Both the position numbers and the translations under genes were made by a program. The notes below the pieces were generated by a model, which ran no database searches, had not been told where the DNA came from, and was given only the letters and a program-made list of their open reading frames with translations. A stretch of DNA of 64,000 nt, taken from Rhizobium croatiense (GTDB taxonomy: Bacteria; Pseudomonadota; Alphaproteobacteria; Rhizobiales; Rhizobiaceae). The DNA is taken from positions 124,001-188,000 of the forward strand of contig NZ_JAILYJ010000008.1 in assembly GCF_019793465.1 (NCBI RefSeq), in the 5' to 3' direction. Below, in pieces: positions 8,865 to 19,554 of this stretch; position 1 is the stretch's first letter, and each line of letters starts with the position of its first letter.

Positions 8865-8908
8865 GTGGGAGCCGCGCGCCGATATGGCAAGCGCATGGCG
8901 CGGATACT

Positions 8909-10045
8909 CTATCGCTTCAACAACGCCTGCGCCTCTTCGATCCCGAGCGCGGCCGGCTGGGTGCAGGTCGTGGTGAGGTCGATGAAACGCCCCTCCTCGC
9001 CCGATTTTAGGATCGAGGTCATGACGTCAACGCCATGCAGCGTGCGGTCGAGCGAGCACCGCGCATCGCGGCCTTCGATCAGCGCCATCGCCATGTCGGC
9101 CAGGCCGGCCGTGCGGTAGTTGGCACGCGAGCCGCTCGGGTTTTCCTGGTTGATCTTGCCGAAGGGATGCTCCCAGGCCTCGAGCGGCTTGATGTCCTTG
9201 TCGCGGCCGCTTGCCTCGACCGTGCCGCCGAAGAAGTTCGGGTCCGGCACGTAGAGCGAACCGTCGGTGCCGTAGAGCTCCATGTTGGCATGGCGATGCG
9301 ACCAGACATCCCAGCTTGCCGAAAGCGTCACCGTGGCGCCGTTGACGAATTCGAGCAGCGCCTGGATCGTCGTCGGCGTCTTGACCGGGATGATCTCGCC
9401 GTGGCGCGGCTGGCTGGTGATCGTGCGGGTCGGCGATGCCATCGAGGTCATGGCACCGACGCGTTTGACCGGACCGATCAGATTGATCAGGTTGGCGATG
9501 TAGTAAGGGCCGAGATCGAGGATCGGGCCCCCGCCCGGCAGGAAGAAGAAATCCGGGTTCGGGTGCCACATCTCCATGCCGGGGCTCATCACATAGCAGG
9601 CCCCCGAGGTCACCCGGCCGATGCCGCCATCGTCGATGAACTTGCGGGCAAGCTGATGGGCACCGCCGAGGAAAGTGTCCGGCGCGCAGCCGACGGCGAG
9701 ATTCTTCGCCTTGGCGATGCGGCGAAGCTCCTCACCCTGCTCCAGCGAAAGCACCAGCGGTTTTTCCGAATAGACATGTTTTCCGGCTTCGAGGATCGCC
9801 TTCGACACCGGAAAATGCGCATCCGGGATCGTCAGGTTGACGACGACGTCGATCTCGTCATTGGCGAGAAGTGCGTCGATCGTCTGTGCCTTCACGCCAT
9901 ATTCCTTGGCGCGGGCCTCTGCGGCCTGCACGTTGATATCGGCGCAGGCCAGCACCTTCAGCCCCTTGAAGAGCGGTGCGAGCGAGAAATAGGTAGTGGA
10001 GATGTTGCCGCATCCGATGATGCCGACGCCAAGTTCCCTGGTCAT
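8909..10045 (-). CDS. Gfo/Idh/MocA-family oxidoreductase
   Basis: 378 residues. The N-terminal Rossmann motif GVGIIGCGNIS (residues 6-16) binds NAD(P), and EKPLVLS near residue 95 is the family's EKP motif with the catalytic-region Lys. The start at 10045 is set by GAGG 6 bases upstream; the open frame extends a few codons further to a TTG. It is separated by 8 bases from the upstream isomerase-like gene and belongs to the same operon. Members oxidise sugars or cyclitols; the exact substrate is unknown. Confidence 0.88.
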   Translation of the reverse strand: MTRELGVGIIGCGNISTTYFSLAPLFKGLKVLACADINVQAAEARAKEYGVKAQTIDALLANDEIDVVVNLTIPDAHFPVSKAILEAGKHVYSEKPLVLSLEQGEELRRIAKAKNLAVGCAPDTFLGGAHQLARKFIDDGGIGRVTSGACYVMSPGMEMWHPNPDFFFLPGGGPILDLGPYYIANLINLIGPVKRVGAMTSMASPTRTITSQPRHGEIIPVKTPTTIQALLEFVNGATVTLSASWDVWSHRHANMELYGTDGSLYVPDPNFFGGTVEASGRDKDIKPLEAWEHPFGKINQENPSGSRANYRTAGLADMAMALIEGRDARCSLDRTLHGVDVMTSILKSGEEGRFIDLTTTCTQPAALGIEEAQALLKR

Positions 10046-10053
10046 GATGTGCC

Positions 10054-10815
10054 TCAATAAGTCTGGAAGGATGCGATCGAGCGGCTGATGTTGCGGTCGA
10101 TGTCATTAGGATTGTCATGTTCGACGACGAAATGCTTGGCCTTGGTGCCGCGAAGCGCTGCAATCAGCTTGGCCCACTCGACCTTGCCATGGCCGACGTC
10201 GGCCCAGCCGTCCTCGTCCTTCGCTTCGCCTACCGGCGCAATGTCCTTGACGTGAACTGCGGTAATGCGCGATCCGAGCTTCTCGATCCAGGCGAAGGGA
10301 TCGGCGTCGCCGCGGATGACCCAGGCGATATCGGCTTCCCAGGAAATGTCAGGCGCGCCTTCGAAGATGCGCTGGATCGGCAGCGAGCCGTCGGCGAGCT
10401 TGGCGAACTCGAAGTCATGGTTGTGCCAGCCGAATTCGTAACCGGCGTCCTTGTAAGGCTTGCTCATTTCCTGCAGGCGCTTGCCGAATGCAGTCCAGCC
10501 GGCGGCGTCGGAGGGGCGCTGGTCGGCCGCCAAATGCGGCGCATAGATCGAATCCATGCCGAGAATCTTTGCAATATTGAGCGATTTCTGAACTTCCTTC
10601 TCCAGGAAATCGGGGCTGAAATGGCCGCTCGCCATGACCAGGCCGTTCTTGTCGAGCTCGGCGCGAAGGCTCTTCAGGCCGCCATCATCGAGATCGGCAT
10701 AGATGCCGCCGAAGCCTTCGACTTCCGCATAGCCCGCCTTGCCGAGCTTTTCGAAGATCGCCGTATAGGGCTGGAAATTGCGCGCGCTGTAGAGCTGGTA
10801 GCTAAGTTTCGTCAT
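10054..10815 (-). CDS. sugar phosphate isomerase/epimerase, xylose-isomerase-like TIM barrel
   Basis: 253 residues beginning MTKLSYQLYSARN. The AP-endonuclease-2/xylose-isomerase-like barrel is recognisable from the metal-ligand segments GYEFGWHNHDFEF, ISWEADIAWVIRGDADP and ITAVHVKDIAP. Two tandem ATGs (10818, 10815) follow AAGGAG; 10815 has the better 6-base spacing. With the neighbouring dehydrogenase it forms the usual pair that converts keto- or inositol-like sugars. The true substrate is not deducible. Confidence 0.85.
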   Translation of the reverse strand: MTKLSYQLYSARNFQPYTAIFEKLGKAGYAEVEGFGGIYADLDDGGLKSLRAELDKNGLVMASGHFSPDFLEKEVQKSLNIAKILGMDSIYAPHLAADQRPSDAAGWTAFGKRLQEMSKPYKDAGYEFGWHNHDFEFAKLADGSLPIQRIFEGAPDISWEADIAWVIRGDADPFAWIEKLGSRITAVHVKDIAPVGEAKDEDGWADVGHGKVEWAKLIAALRGTKAKHFVVEHDNPNDIDRNISRSIASFQTY

Positions 10816-10854
10816 CATGGTCTCCTTGGGCCTCGTGCCCACGCTTGGGAAGGA

Positions 10855-13314
10855 TCAATCCGCCGATTGGCAGGAATGCAGGTCGTAGAACCGGAAGTCC
10901 GGCAGCTTGCCGTGCTCGAGCGGCTGTGCCGGCGTGAAGGTGATGCGGCGGCTCTCGCCAGCCGCAAGATCGAAGGCATTGTCGGAATATTTGCCGTCCG
11001 TCTCGCTCTCGATCATCACGAAGAGCGCAAGTCCCTTGGCGGTGATGTTGATGTCGATCGCGCCGCTGGCCTCGACATATTCATGCGTAACCGTCACCCC
11101 CGCGGGCTCGAGCTCCAGCGCTTTGTAGGTGCCGTTGACATAATGCCCCTCGCCGCCCATGCCGTTCGAGGCAGTGAAACGCCAGGCAAGCAGCGTTCCC
11201 TCGCTGATCTCGGCGACCTCGATGGTCGCAGCCGTCACCGCCGCATCCGGCGAGCAGACCGCCTGCACGTCTTTCAGGTGCTTCCGCTCGCCCGTCATCG
11301 TCAGCAACGAGATCGAAAGATCGACGCTGACATCGGCAAGCGTGTCATTGACCAACGAGAAGCGGATCGCCTTGCCATCCTCGGAAGGAATGGCGGCGAC
11401 CGCCACCGGCTGGAAGAAGCGCTTGACGAGATAATGCATCGCCTTCCAGCGCCCGCCATAATCAAGGCTGGACCAGGAGGCGACCGGCCAGGTGTCGTTG
11501 AGCTGCCAGTAGATCGTGCCCATGCAATGGGGTTTGAGCGAACGCCAATATTCCACCGCCGTCTTGATGGCCAATCCCTGCTGGATCTGGGAGAGATAGA
11601 CGAAGTTCGGGAAATCTTTGGGGAAGCGGAAATAGCGGAACATCGTGCCGGCGATGCGCTCGTTGCCGCCGGCATTCTTCTGGTGCAGCTCCATCACGGG
11701 AGAAGCGATATTCATATCCTTCTCATCGGCATAGGTCTTGATGACAGGCAGCGAAGTATAGGACTGGAAGCCGAATTCCGAGCAGAAGCGCGGCCGCACC
11801 GAACGGTAATTGTCGAACGACTTGTTCTCGTGCCAGACCGACCAGTAATGCATGTCGCCGGACCCATCGGCGTGCCAGGCATCGCCGAAATCGAGATAGC
11901 CGGAGGCCGGGCTCGACGGCCACCAGAGCGCGCCGGGCAGCGCCTTATTCACCGCCTGCTCGATCGTCCGGTTGAGCCGGTCGTATGAAACGAGATAGCG
12001 GTCGCGATCCTTTCTGGATTCCTCGAACCAGGTCAGCGCGCCGACCAGTTCGTTGTCGCCGCACCAGAGCGCAATCGATGGGTGCGAGGACAGCCGGCGC
12101 ACCTGGTAATCCACCTCGATCGCCACATTCTCGAGGAAGTCTTCGGTAGAGGGATAGAGGTTGCAAGCGAACATGAAGTCCTGCCAGACCATCAGGCCCA
12201 GCCGGTCGCAGAGATCGTAGAAATGATCTTGCTCGTAGAAGCCGCCGCCCCAGACCCGGATCATGTTCATGTTGGCGGCTTTCGCCGATTGCAGCAGGTC
12301 TTCCGTCTTCTCCGGCGAGGAGAGCGAATAGAGTGCATCGGCGGGAATCCAGTTGGCGCCGCGGCAGAAGATCTCGCGGCCATTGACCTTGAAGGCAAAA
12401 CGGGCGCCTGAAGCATCCGGAGTGGTGATCAGCTCGATGGTGCGAAGGCCGATCTGCTTCACCACCTCATCCGTCGGCAATTCGACGGACAGCCTGTAGA
12501 GCGCCTGTTCGCCGCTGCCGGAAGGCCACCAAAGGCGCGGATTATCGATATGGAAGAGATGATTGACGTGGGTCTCGCCATGGACGCCGACATCGAGGCA
12601 CACCCGCTCGCCATCGAGATCGAAATAGACCTGGGCAATGCTTGGCCCCCTGGAATACAGCGTTGCCGTGACCGTCAGATCGACCGAACCGTCGAGATTA
12701 TGCGTCTGGCGGGTGACAACATGTTCAATGCGTGCGCTCTCAAGCTTTTTGAGCGCGATCGTGCCGTAAAGGCCGAGCGGCGCAATGGCGATATTCCAGT
12801 CCCAGCCGAAATGGCATTGCGGCTTGCGCAGCATGTTGCCGTCCGGGATCGGCGAATTGCCGGTGCTGTAAGGAATATAGAAGGGCTGCTGCTTCTGCCG
12901 CTCGGCGCCGACGGCGGGGTTGGAGGCAAACACGATGCGGATGACGTTGTCGCCGGATCTCAGCATGCTCGACACGTCGGGCCGATAGCGGCGGAAGCTG
13001 TTGTCGGCTTCGAGCGCCAGGAAGCCGTTGACATAAACGGAGGCGACTGTGTCGAGATAGTCGATATCGAGATACCAGTCGCCCTCGGCCTCCTGCAGCG
13101 TAAAGCTTCGCTCGACCGCCCATTCGCGCTCGGCGACCCACTGCACTTTCTCCTCGTTGCGGCCGAAATAAGGATCGGGAATTAGACTGGCCCGGTGGAG
13201 CGCGGTGTGCACGTCGCCTGGCAGCGTGATAACGCTGCGGATCTCGCCATCGACGGAGGTCAGCTGCCACGAACCGGAAAGGTCGATGCTGGAGGGGAGC
13301 GGTAGTTGCGTCAC
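10855..13314 (-). CDS. beta-mannosidase, glycoside hydrolase family 2
   Basis: 819 residues starting with GTG at 13314. The layout is that of GH2 beta-mannosidases: N-terminal sugar-binding domain (about 10-190), immunoglobulin-like domain (195-300), TIM barrel (300-600) and C-terminal beta domains. Acid/base Glu422 lies in LWCGDNEL and nucleophile Glu513 in RFCSEFGFQSYTS. No signal peptide, so it acts on imported oligosaccharides in the cytoplasm, releasing mannose from non-reducing ends. It directly follows the transporter genes in the operon. Confidence 0.9.
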   Translation of the reverse strand: MTQLPLPSSIDLSGSWQLTSVDGEIRSVITLPGDVHTALHRASLIPDPYFGRNEEKVQWVAEREWAVERSFTLQEAEGDWYLDIDYLDTVASVYVNGFLALEADNSFRRYRPDVSSMLRSGDNVIRIVFASNPAVGAERQKQQPFYIPYSTGNSPIPDGNMLRKPQCHFGWDWNIAIAPLGLYGTIALKKLESARIEHVVTRQTHNLDGSVDLTVTATLYSRGPSIAQVYFDLDGERVCLDVGVHGETHVNHLFHIDNPRLWWPSGSGEQALYRLSVELPTDEVVKQIGLRTIELITTPDASGARFAFKVNGREIFCRGANWIPADALYSLSSPEKTEDLLQSAKAANMNMIRVWGGGFYEQDHFYDLCDRLGLMVWQDFMFACNLYPSTEDFLENVAIEVDYQVRRLSSHPSIALWCGDNELVGALTWFEESRKDRDRYLVSYDRLNRTIEQAVNKALPGALWWPSSPASGYLDFGDAWHADGSGDMHYWSVWHENKSFDNYRSVRPRFCSEFGFQSYTSLPVIKTYADEKDMNIASPVMELHQKNAGGNERIAGTMFRYFRFPKDFPNFVYLSQIQQGLAIKTAVEYWRSLKPHCMGTIYWQLNDTWPVASWSSLDYGGRWKAMHYLVKRFFQPVAVAAIPSEDGKAIRFSLVNDTLADVSVDLSISLLTMTGERKHLKDVQAVCSPDAAVTAATIEVAEISEGTLLAWRFTASNGMGGEGHYVNGTYKALELEPAGVTVTHEYVEASGAIDINITAKGLALFVMIESETDGKYSDNAFDLAAGESRRITFTPAQPLEHGKLPDFRFYDLHSCQSAD

Positions 13315-13439
13315 GATTTCATTTCCGATTTTGAAAAGGATTGTGGTCTTGAAGGAAGGCCAAATGTCACTGTTCGGTGGCCCTCACCTAGTCGTTCGTC
13401 AGAGACGTGTCGTTTTTGTCCTCATCTGCCCACTCCGCT

Positions 13440-13532
13440 CTCCGTCATCCTCGGGCTTGACCCGAGGATCTACACCACATCCACCTGTCGCAACGGGCAT
13501 GGATCCTCGGGTCAATCCCGAGGATGACGGAG
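13440..13532. repeat. dispersed palindromic repeat, full copy
   Basis: Two small stems (ATCCTCGGGCTTGACCCGAGGAT and the mirrored GATCCTCGGGTCAATCCCGAGGAT) flank a short unique centre, and the outer ends CTCCGTCAT and ATGACGGAG are also complementary. It sits between the transporter ATPase gene and the mannosidase gene within one operon. Confidence 0.7.
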
Positions 13533-13592
13533 GGCGGGGTTGGCCTTTTCGTCAAACTCGCGCCAGCTAGTGGCCTCCAACCGCAGAACCCT

Positions 13593-14699
<1,107 letters not shown>

Positions 14700-14703
14700 G
14701 TGA

Positions 14704-15648
14704 TCACCCCTTCACTGCGCCGGCGGCGATGCCGCGAACGAAAAGCCGCCCGGAGACGAAATAGACGATCAGCGGCACCAGGCCGGTCAGGATCGTCGCC
14801 GCCATGTTGACGTTGTATTCCTTCACTCCCTGGACGGAATTGACGATGTTGTTGAGCTGCACGGTCATCGGATAGGTATCCGGCCGAGTGAAGACGACGC
14901 CGAACAGGAAGTCGTTCCAGATGCCGGTCACCTGCAGGATCATCGCGACAACGAAGATCGGCAGCGACATCGGCAGCATGATCTTCAGAAAGATCTGCCA
15001 AAAACCCGCCCCATCGACACGCGCCGCCTTGAACAGCTCTTCCGGCAGCGACACGAAATAATTGCGGAAGAGCAGCGTCAGGATCGGCATGCCGAAGATC
15101 GAGTGCACGATGACGAGACCGGTCAGCGTGCCGTAGATGCCGATTTCGCGCAGGATGATGACGATCGGATAGATCATCACCTGATAGGGGATGAACGCCC
15201 CGATGATGAGGATCGAGAAGAAAAGCTCCGATCCCTTGAAGCGCCAGTTTGCCAGCGCATAGCCGTTCACCGAGGCGATGGCGATCGAGATGATGACCGA
15301 TGGCACGGTGATGCGCACCGAATTCCAGAAGCCGCGCGACAGTCCATCGCAGTTCAAGCCCGTGCAGGCCTCCGCCCAGGCTTTCACCCAGGGCTCGAAG
15401 GTTACTTCCATCGGCGGCGAGAAGATGTTTCCGAGGCGGATTTCCGGCATACCCTTCAACGACGTCACCACCATCACATAGAGCGGCAGCAGATAGTAGA
15501 GCGCCGCGATGGTCAGCGTGCCGTAGAGCATGATGTTGCGCGGCGACAATGCCGGGCGCGGCTTTGGGCCAGTCGGTCCGTCGCCGAGTCTCCCTGAGAC
15601 GGCATCGATGCCGGCCGCCGTGGTGTTGAGAGTTCCGATATTAGCCAC
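14704..15648 (-). CDS. ABC sugar transporter permease, MalG type
   Basis: 314 residues, six membrane helices after a polar N-terminus of about 38 residues. The EAA loop reads LPEELFKAARVDGAGFWQIFLKIMLP-like (about residues 208-233), which contacts the ATPase. It overlaps the upstream permease gene by 8 bases and is 4 bases from the ATPase gene. Part of the CUT1 oligosaccharide importer. Confidence 0.9.
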   Translation of the reverse strand: MANIGTLNTTAAGIDAVSGRLGDGPTGPKPRPALSPRNIMLYGTLTIAALYYLLPLYVMVVTSLKGMPEIRLGNIFSPPMEVTFEPWVKAWAEACTGLNCDGLSRGFWNSVRITVPSVIISIAIASVNGYALANWRFKGSELFFSILIIGAFIPYQVMIYPIVIILREIGIYGTLTGLVIVHSIFGMPILTLLFRNYFVSLPEELFKAARVDGAGFWQIFLKIMLPMSLPIFVVAMILQVTGIWNDFLFGVVFTRPDTYPMTVQLNNIVNSVQGVKEYNVNMAATILTGLVPLIVYFVSGRLFVRGIAAGAVKG

Positions 15649-16546
15649 GCTTGCGCCCTCCTCCGAATTCCAGATAGGCCCACGGAACGATGATGATCGC
15701 TACCGTGAGCAGCATCATCGTCGAGGCGGCAAAGCCCTGGCCCAGGTTCTGCGCCTGGAACATGTAGTCATAGACGTATTTTGCCGGCACTTCCGAGGAG
15801 ATGCCGGGACCGCCAGACGTCTGCGCCACGACGAGGTCGTAGACTTTGACGATGCCGGAGGCGATGATGACGATCGTCGTGATGAACACAGGCCGCATCA
15901 TCGGAATGACGATCAGCAGATAGGTCTTCCACATCGGGATGCCGTCGACGCGCGCGGCCTTCCAGATATCCTCGTCGATGCCGCGCAGGCCAGCAAGCAT
16001 CAGGCACATGACGAGCCCCGTTCCCTGCCAGAGTGCGGCGATCAGAATGCCGTAGATGACGATTTCGGGCGTATAGAGCGGATTGAAGGTGAAGCTCGTC
16101 CAGCCGAGCGAGCGCACCACCGACTGGACGCCGAAATCCGGATTGAGGACCCATTGCCAGACGAGACCCGTCACGATGAAGGACAGCGCGAACGGATAGA
16201 GAAAAATGGTGCGGAAGGTGTTTTCAAAACGGATCTTCTGATCCATCAGCGCGGCGAGCACGAAACCGATGACCAGGCTGAAGATCAGCGAGAGGATGCC
16301 GTAGAGAGCCAGATTTTCGATCGCAGTCACCCAGCGGGGTGCCGCCCAGAGGCGCTCATATTGATCGATGCCGACGAAGCTCAACCGCGGGAGGAGCTTG
16401 GAATTGGTGAAGGAATAAAAGACCGTCCAGAATGTACCGCCGACAAAGATCACCAACGCCGTCAGGATCATCGGGATAGACGCAATCTTGGCATTCAGAT
16501 TGCGCAGTAACTTGATTGGCCGGCCGGCTTGCGCTTGACCCGTCAT
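15641..16546 (-). CDS. ABC sugar transporter permease, MalF type
   Basis: 301 residues with six membrane helices. The EAA loop is IDEDIWKAARVDGIPMWKTY (around residues 208-227). It starts MTGQAQAGRPIKLL and is preceded by the binding-protein gene with a 173-base gap containing a strong stem-loop, a common device for making more binding protein than permease. Confidence 0.9.
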   Translation of the reverse strand: MTGQAQAGRPIKLLRNLNAKIASIPMILTALVIFVGGTFWTVFYSFTNSKLLPRLSFVGIDQYERLWAAPRWVTAIENLALYGILSLIFSLVIGFVLAALMDQKIRFENTFRTIFLYPFALSFIVTGLVWQWVLNPDFGVQSVVRSLGWTSFTFNPLYTPEIVIYGILIAALWQGTGLVMCLMLAGLRGIDEDIWKAARVDGIPMWKTYLLIVIPMMRPVFITTIVIIASGIVKVYDLVVAQTSGGPGISSEVPAKYVYDYMFQAQNLGQGFAASTMMLLTVAIIIVPWAYLEFGGGRKRG

Positions 16547-16672
16547 GAACGCTTCTCCTCAAATCGCAACTGCGGCCCGCGACAGCAAGGCATGGCACCA
16601 TCTGCCATCCCTGCCCCCGTTTTACCGGGAGCGGCCGGAGAAATGCCGCCCAGCCGAACGTCCGTCCGGGAA

Positions 16673-16699
16673 GGATCCGGCCCTTGCGGAGCCGGATCC
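16673..16699. other. intercistronic stem-loop between binding-protein and permease genes
   Basis: Perfect 9-bp stem GGATCCGGC/GCCGGATCC with a 9-base loop, 21 bases past the binding-protein stop on the minus strand. No T-tract, so it is more likely an mRNA stabiliser or a leaky terminator than a full stop. Confidence 0.55.
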
Positions 16700-16719
16700 G
16701 AAGGCAGCGAATCTATCGA

Positions 16720-17955
16720 TCAGTCAGCCGAAGCAATGATCTCGGCGAAACGCTTCTGGGCGTCTTCCGGCGTCATCGACGGGTTGGCGAAGAATTCGGA
16801 GAAGAGGTCTTCCTTCTGTTTCTGGCTGTCGGCCGAAAGCAGCTGGTCGGTCCCCTGGATCACGTTGCCCTTCGACAGGATATCGAGACCCTTCTTCATG
16901 CAGTCGTTGGCAGCGGCGAGATCGACGTCGCCGCGAACCGGCAGCGAGCCCTTCTTCAGATTGAAGGCCACCTGAGTCTTCGGATCGAGCAAGGTCTTGG
17001 CGAGCACGGCCTGCGCCTTGGATTTTTCCTCATCTTTCAGAAGCGGGAAGTAGAAGGCATCGCCACCGGTCGAGATGATCTCGTTCACGCCGAGGCCCGG
17101 CAGGCAGGTATAGTCGGTGCCGGCCTTTTGACCGGCGAGCGCGAATTCGCCCTGCGCCCAGTCACCCATGATCTGACCGCCGGCCTTGCCCGTGATGACG
17201 AGGTTGGTGGCCTGGTTCCAATCCTGGACATTGGTGCCCTTGGACATACGGCGCGCATCGTCGGCGGCCTTGAAGACCTTAGCGATTTCAGGGCCGGCGG
17301 CAGCTTCCGCATCCTTGTCCTTGAAGACCTTGTTGAAGGTGTCCTTGCCGGCAATCGCCACCATCAGCACGTCGAAGGCGCCTGCAGCCTGCCACGGCTG
17401 ACCGCCGACGGCGAGCGGAAGGATGCCGGCCTTTTCCAGAGCCGGAGCGGCGGCAACGAATTCGTCCCAGTTCTTCGGAACCTCGACGCCGGCCTTCTTG
17501 AAGGCGGCGTTCGAAAGCCACAACCACTGCCAGGAGTGGATGTTGACGGGAGCGCAATAGATTTTGCCGTCGATGGTGCAGGAATCGAGCAGGCTCGACG
17601 GACGAATGATGTCCTTCCACTTCTCGGCGGTGGCGACATCGGTCAGGTCGCGCATCAGCCCGGCCTGGACGAGTTCCTCAGCCTGACGGCCGTGGTTGAA
17701 CTGGGTGGCGCCCATCGGGTCGCCGCCGGTGATGCGGCTGATCATGATCGGACGGGCGGTACCGCCGGAACCGGCGATCGCGCCGTCGACCCAGTGGTTG
17801 CCGGTGGCGTCGAAAGCCTTTGCCAGCTCGGCGACGGCGGCAGATTCGCCGCCTGAGGTCCACCAATGCGTGACTTCGAGATCGGTGGCACTGGCGGCGC
17901 CGAGCGGAAGCGCGACTGAGGCGGCAAGCACGGCCGCCATCATACGGATTTTCAT
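16720..17955 (-). CDS. ABC sugar transporter substrate-binding protein (CUT1)
   Basis: 411 residues. A signal peptide (MKIRMMAAVLAASVALPLGAAS, cleavage near ASA-T) targets it to the periplasm. The mature protein begins DLEVTHWWTSGGE, the usual opening of extracellular solute-binding family 1 proteins. Four Cys residues (SCTID, IYCAP, YTCLP, NDCMK) could form two disulfides. As first gene of the minus-strand operon it defines the substrate; context of beta-mannosidase and beta-xylosidase suggests a hemicellulose-derived oligosaccharide, though this is inference. Confidence 0.9.
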   Translation of the reverse strand: MKIRMMAAVLAASVALPLGAASATDLEVTHWWTSGGESAAVAELAKAFDATGNHWVDGAIAGSGGTARPIMISRITGGDPMGATQFNHGRQAEELVQAGLMRDLTDVATAEKWKDIIRPSSLLDSCTIDGKIYCAPVNIHSWQWLWLSNAAFKKAGVEVPKNWDEFVAAAPALEKAGILPLAVGGQPWQAAGAFDVLMVAIAGKDTFNKVFKDKDAEAAAGPEIAKVFKAADDARRMSKGTNVQDWNQATNLVITGKAGGQIMGDWAQGEFALAGQKAGTDYTCLPGLGVNEIISTGGDAFYFPLLKDEEKSKAQAVLAKTLLDPKTQVAFNLKKGSLPVRGDVDLAAANDCMKKGLDILSKGNVIQGTDQLLSADSQKQKEDLFSEFFANPSMTPEDAQKRFAEIIASAD

Positions 17956-18097
17956 GAGTTCTCCTCCCTCACTGAAACGTTGCCGGAAAAACTTAGATCA
18001 ATCGATTTCACCACGCAACTGCCCGCCTTCAATTTTTTCGACGAAGGCCGGAATTGCTATTTCTAGCTGTTCTCGGCTGCATTGTTACCCGCCTCAT

Positions 18098-18123
18098 ATC
18101 GCGATTTTATAAAGCGATATCGC
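18098..18123 (-). promoter_or_regulatory. candidate LacI-type operators over the sugar-operon promoter
   Basis: Two perfect palindromes with CG or AT centres, ATCGCGAT (18098-18105) and GCGATATCGC (18114-18123), have centres 17 bases apart. Between them on the minus strand is TATAAA, a possible -10, with TTGTGC as a weak -35 sixteen bases upstream. LacI-family repressors bind such even palindromes. They lie between the binding-protein gene (start 17955) and the divergent LacI-family gene (start 18410), so they are the obvious targets of that regulator. Confidence 0.5.
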
Positions 18124-18409
18124 ACATGCACAATCAATGTATCAGCTTGCAATAACACGATTATTTAAAGAAAACCGATCTACGGCTCGCTTTACTTTTT
18201 TCGCTACCGCGGAAAAACGGCGCACAGATAACGAATTCAACCTGCGGGAATATTGCCGCAATGCACACAAGAAAAAGCTCTCGACATTTCTACTGTATCG
18301 TTACAGATTGCATCCCTTAGGGAGGCGCGATTTTGGCAGGCGGCGGGCTTACGGCGCTTGAAAAAGCCTCTATAAGCGACACCAATTCGCGCGAGGCAGG
18401 CCTACAGGG

Positions 18410-19453
18410 ATGGAAAACAAGGGAAATTTCGGGCAAGCAGCATCGGTGCCGGCGGCGCGCGAGCGCCCGACATTGAAGACGATCGCCTTCATGACCGGCC
18501 TTGGCGTGACGACGGTGTCGCGCGCGCTGAAAGACGCGCCTGACATCGGGGCCGAAACCAAGGAGCGAGTGCGCATGGTCGCCCGCCAGCTCGGCTACCA
18601 GCCGAACAGGGCGGGCGTGCGCCTGCGCACCGGCAAGACCAACGTCATTGCCCTCGTCCTCAGCATCGACGAGGAGATCATGGGCTTCTCGAGCCAGATG
18701 GTCTTCGGCATCTCCGAAGTGCTGTCCGGCACGCCCTATCATATCGTCGTCACGCCGCACTCCCACAGCAAGGACCCGATGCTGCCGGTGCGCTATATCC
18801 TCGAGACCGGCTCGGCCGACGGGGTCATCATCTCGCGCATCGAGCCGGACGATCCGCGCGTGCGGTTGCTGACCGAGCGCGGCATGCCCTTCGCCACGCA
18901 TGGGCGCACCGACGCCGGCCTGACGCACCCCTTCCACGATTTCGACAACGAAGCCTTCGCCCATCAGGCGGTGGAGCGGCTGGTCAAGCGTGGTCGCCGG
19001 CGCATTGCCCTGCTGCAGCCGCCGAGCAAGCTCACCTATTACGCCCATATTCGGATCGGCTTTCAGACCGGCCTTCACGATTATGTCGCCGAGGAGGTGC
19101 CGCTCCGGGTCAACACCGACGCGCCGCTTGCCGATATCCGCGACGTTGTCGAGGTGATGATGCGCTCGGCGAACGCCCCTGACGGCATCGTCTGTTCGGC
19201 CGGCAGCGCGGCGATCGCCGTCAATGCCGGCATCGAGGCCGCCGGCAAGGCGCTGGGGCGTGATCTCGACATGGTGTCCAAGCAGTCGGTGCCGATCCTG
19301 AACTGGATCCGTCCCGAGATCATCACCGCCCAGGAGGACGTGCGCCAAGCCGGCCGCGAAATGGCCAAAGCCGTCATCGCCCGCATCGACGGCGTCGAGC
19401 CGGAACTGCTGCAAAGCATCAGCCAGCCGATCTGGCCAGAGAACGGCCGATAG
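18410..19453 (+). CDS. LacI-family transcriptional regulator of the oligosaccharide operon
   Basis: 347 residues. The HTH and hinge helix are clear ([20 protein letters not shown], then [18 protein letters not shown], residues 21-78), followed by a periplasmic-binding-like effector domain. An extra 20 polar residues precede the HTH. It is divergent from the ABC transporter operon and is the likely repressor, relieved by a sugar derived from the imported oligosaccharide. Confidence 0.9.
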   Translation: MENKGNFGQAASVPAARERPTLKTIAFMTGLGVTTVSRALKDAPDIGAETKERVRMVARQLGYQPNRAGVRLRTGKTNVIALVLSIDEEIMGFSSQMVFGISEVLSGTPYHIVVTPHSHSKDPMLPVRYILETGSADGVIISRIEPDDPRVRLLTERGMPFATHGRTDAGLTHPFHDFDNEAFAHQAVERLVKRGRRRIALLQPPSKLTYYAHIRIGFQTGLHDYVAEEVPLRVNTDAPLADIRDVVEVMMRSANAPDGIVCSAGSAAIAVNAGIEAAGKALGRDLDMVSKQSVPILNWIRPEIITAQEDVRQAGREMAKAVIARIDGVEPELLQSISQPIWPENGR

Positions 19454-19554
19454 GGCGGGAGAATGAACCCTGCCCAGGATTCGCAAGCCGGCAGCGGCTC
19501 GAAAAAGCCAAGATTGCCCGTCATCTCACAGCGAGTCACGGGGATATCGACAGA

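Noticed and set aside
10117..11988. A 623-codon plus-strand open frame.
   Set aside because: It is antisense to the isomerase-like and beta-mannosidase genes and has the low-complexity composition of a shadow frame.
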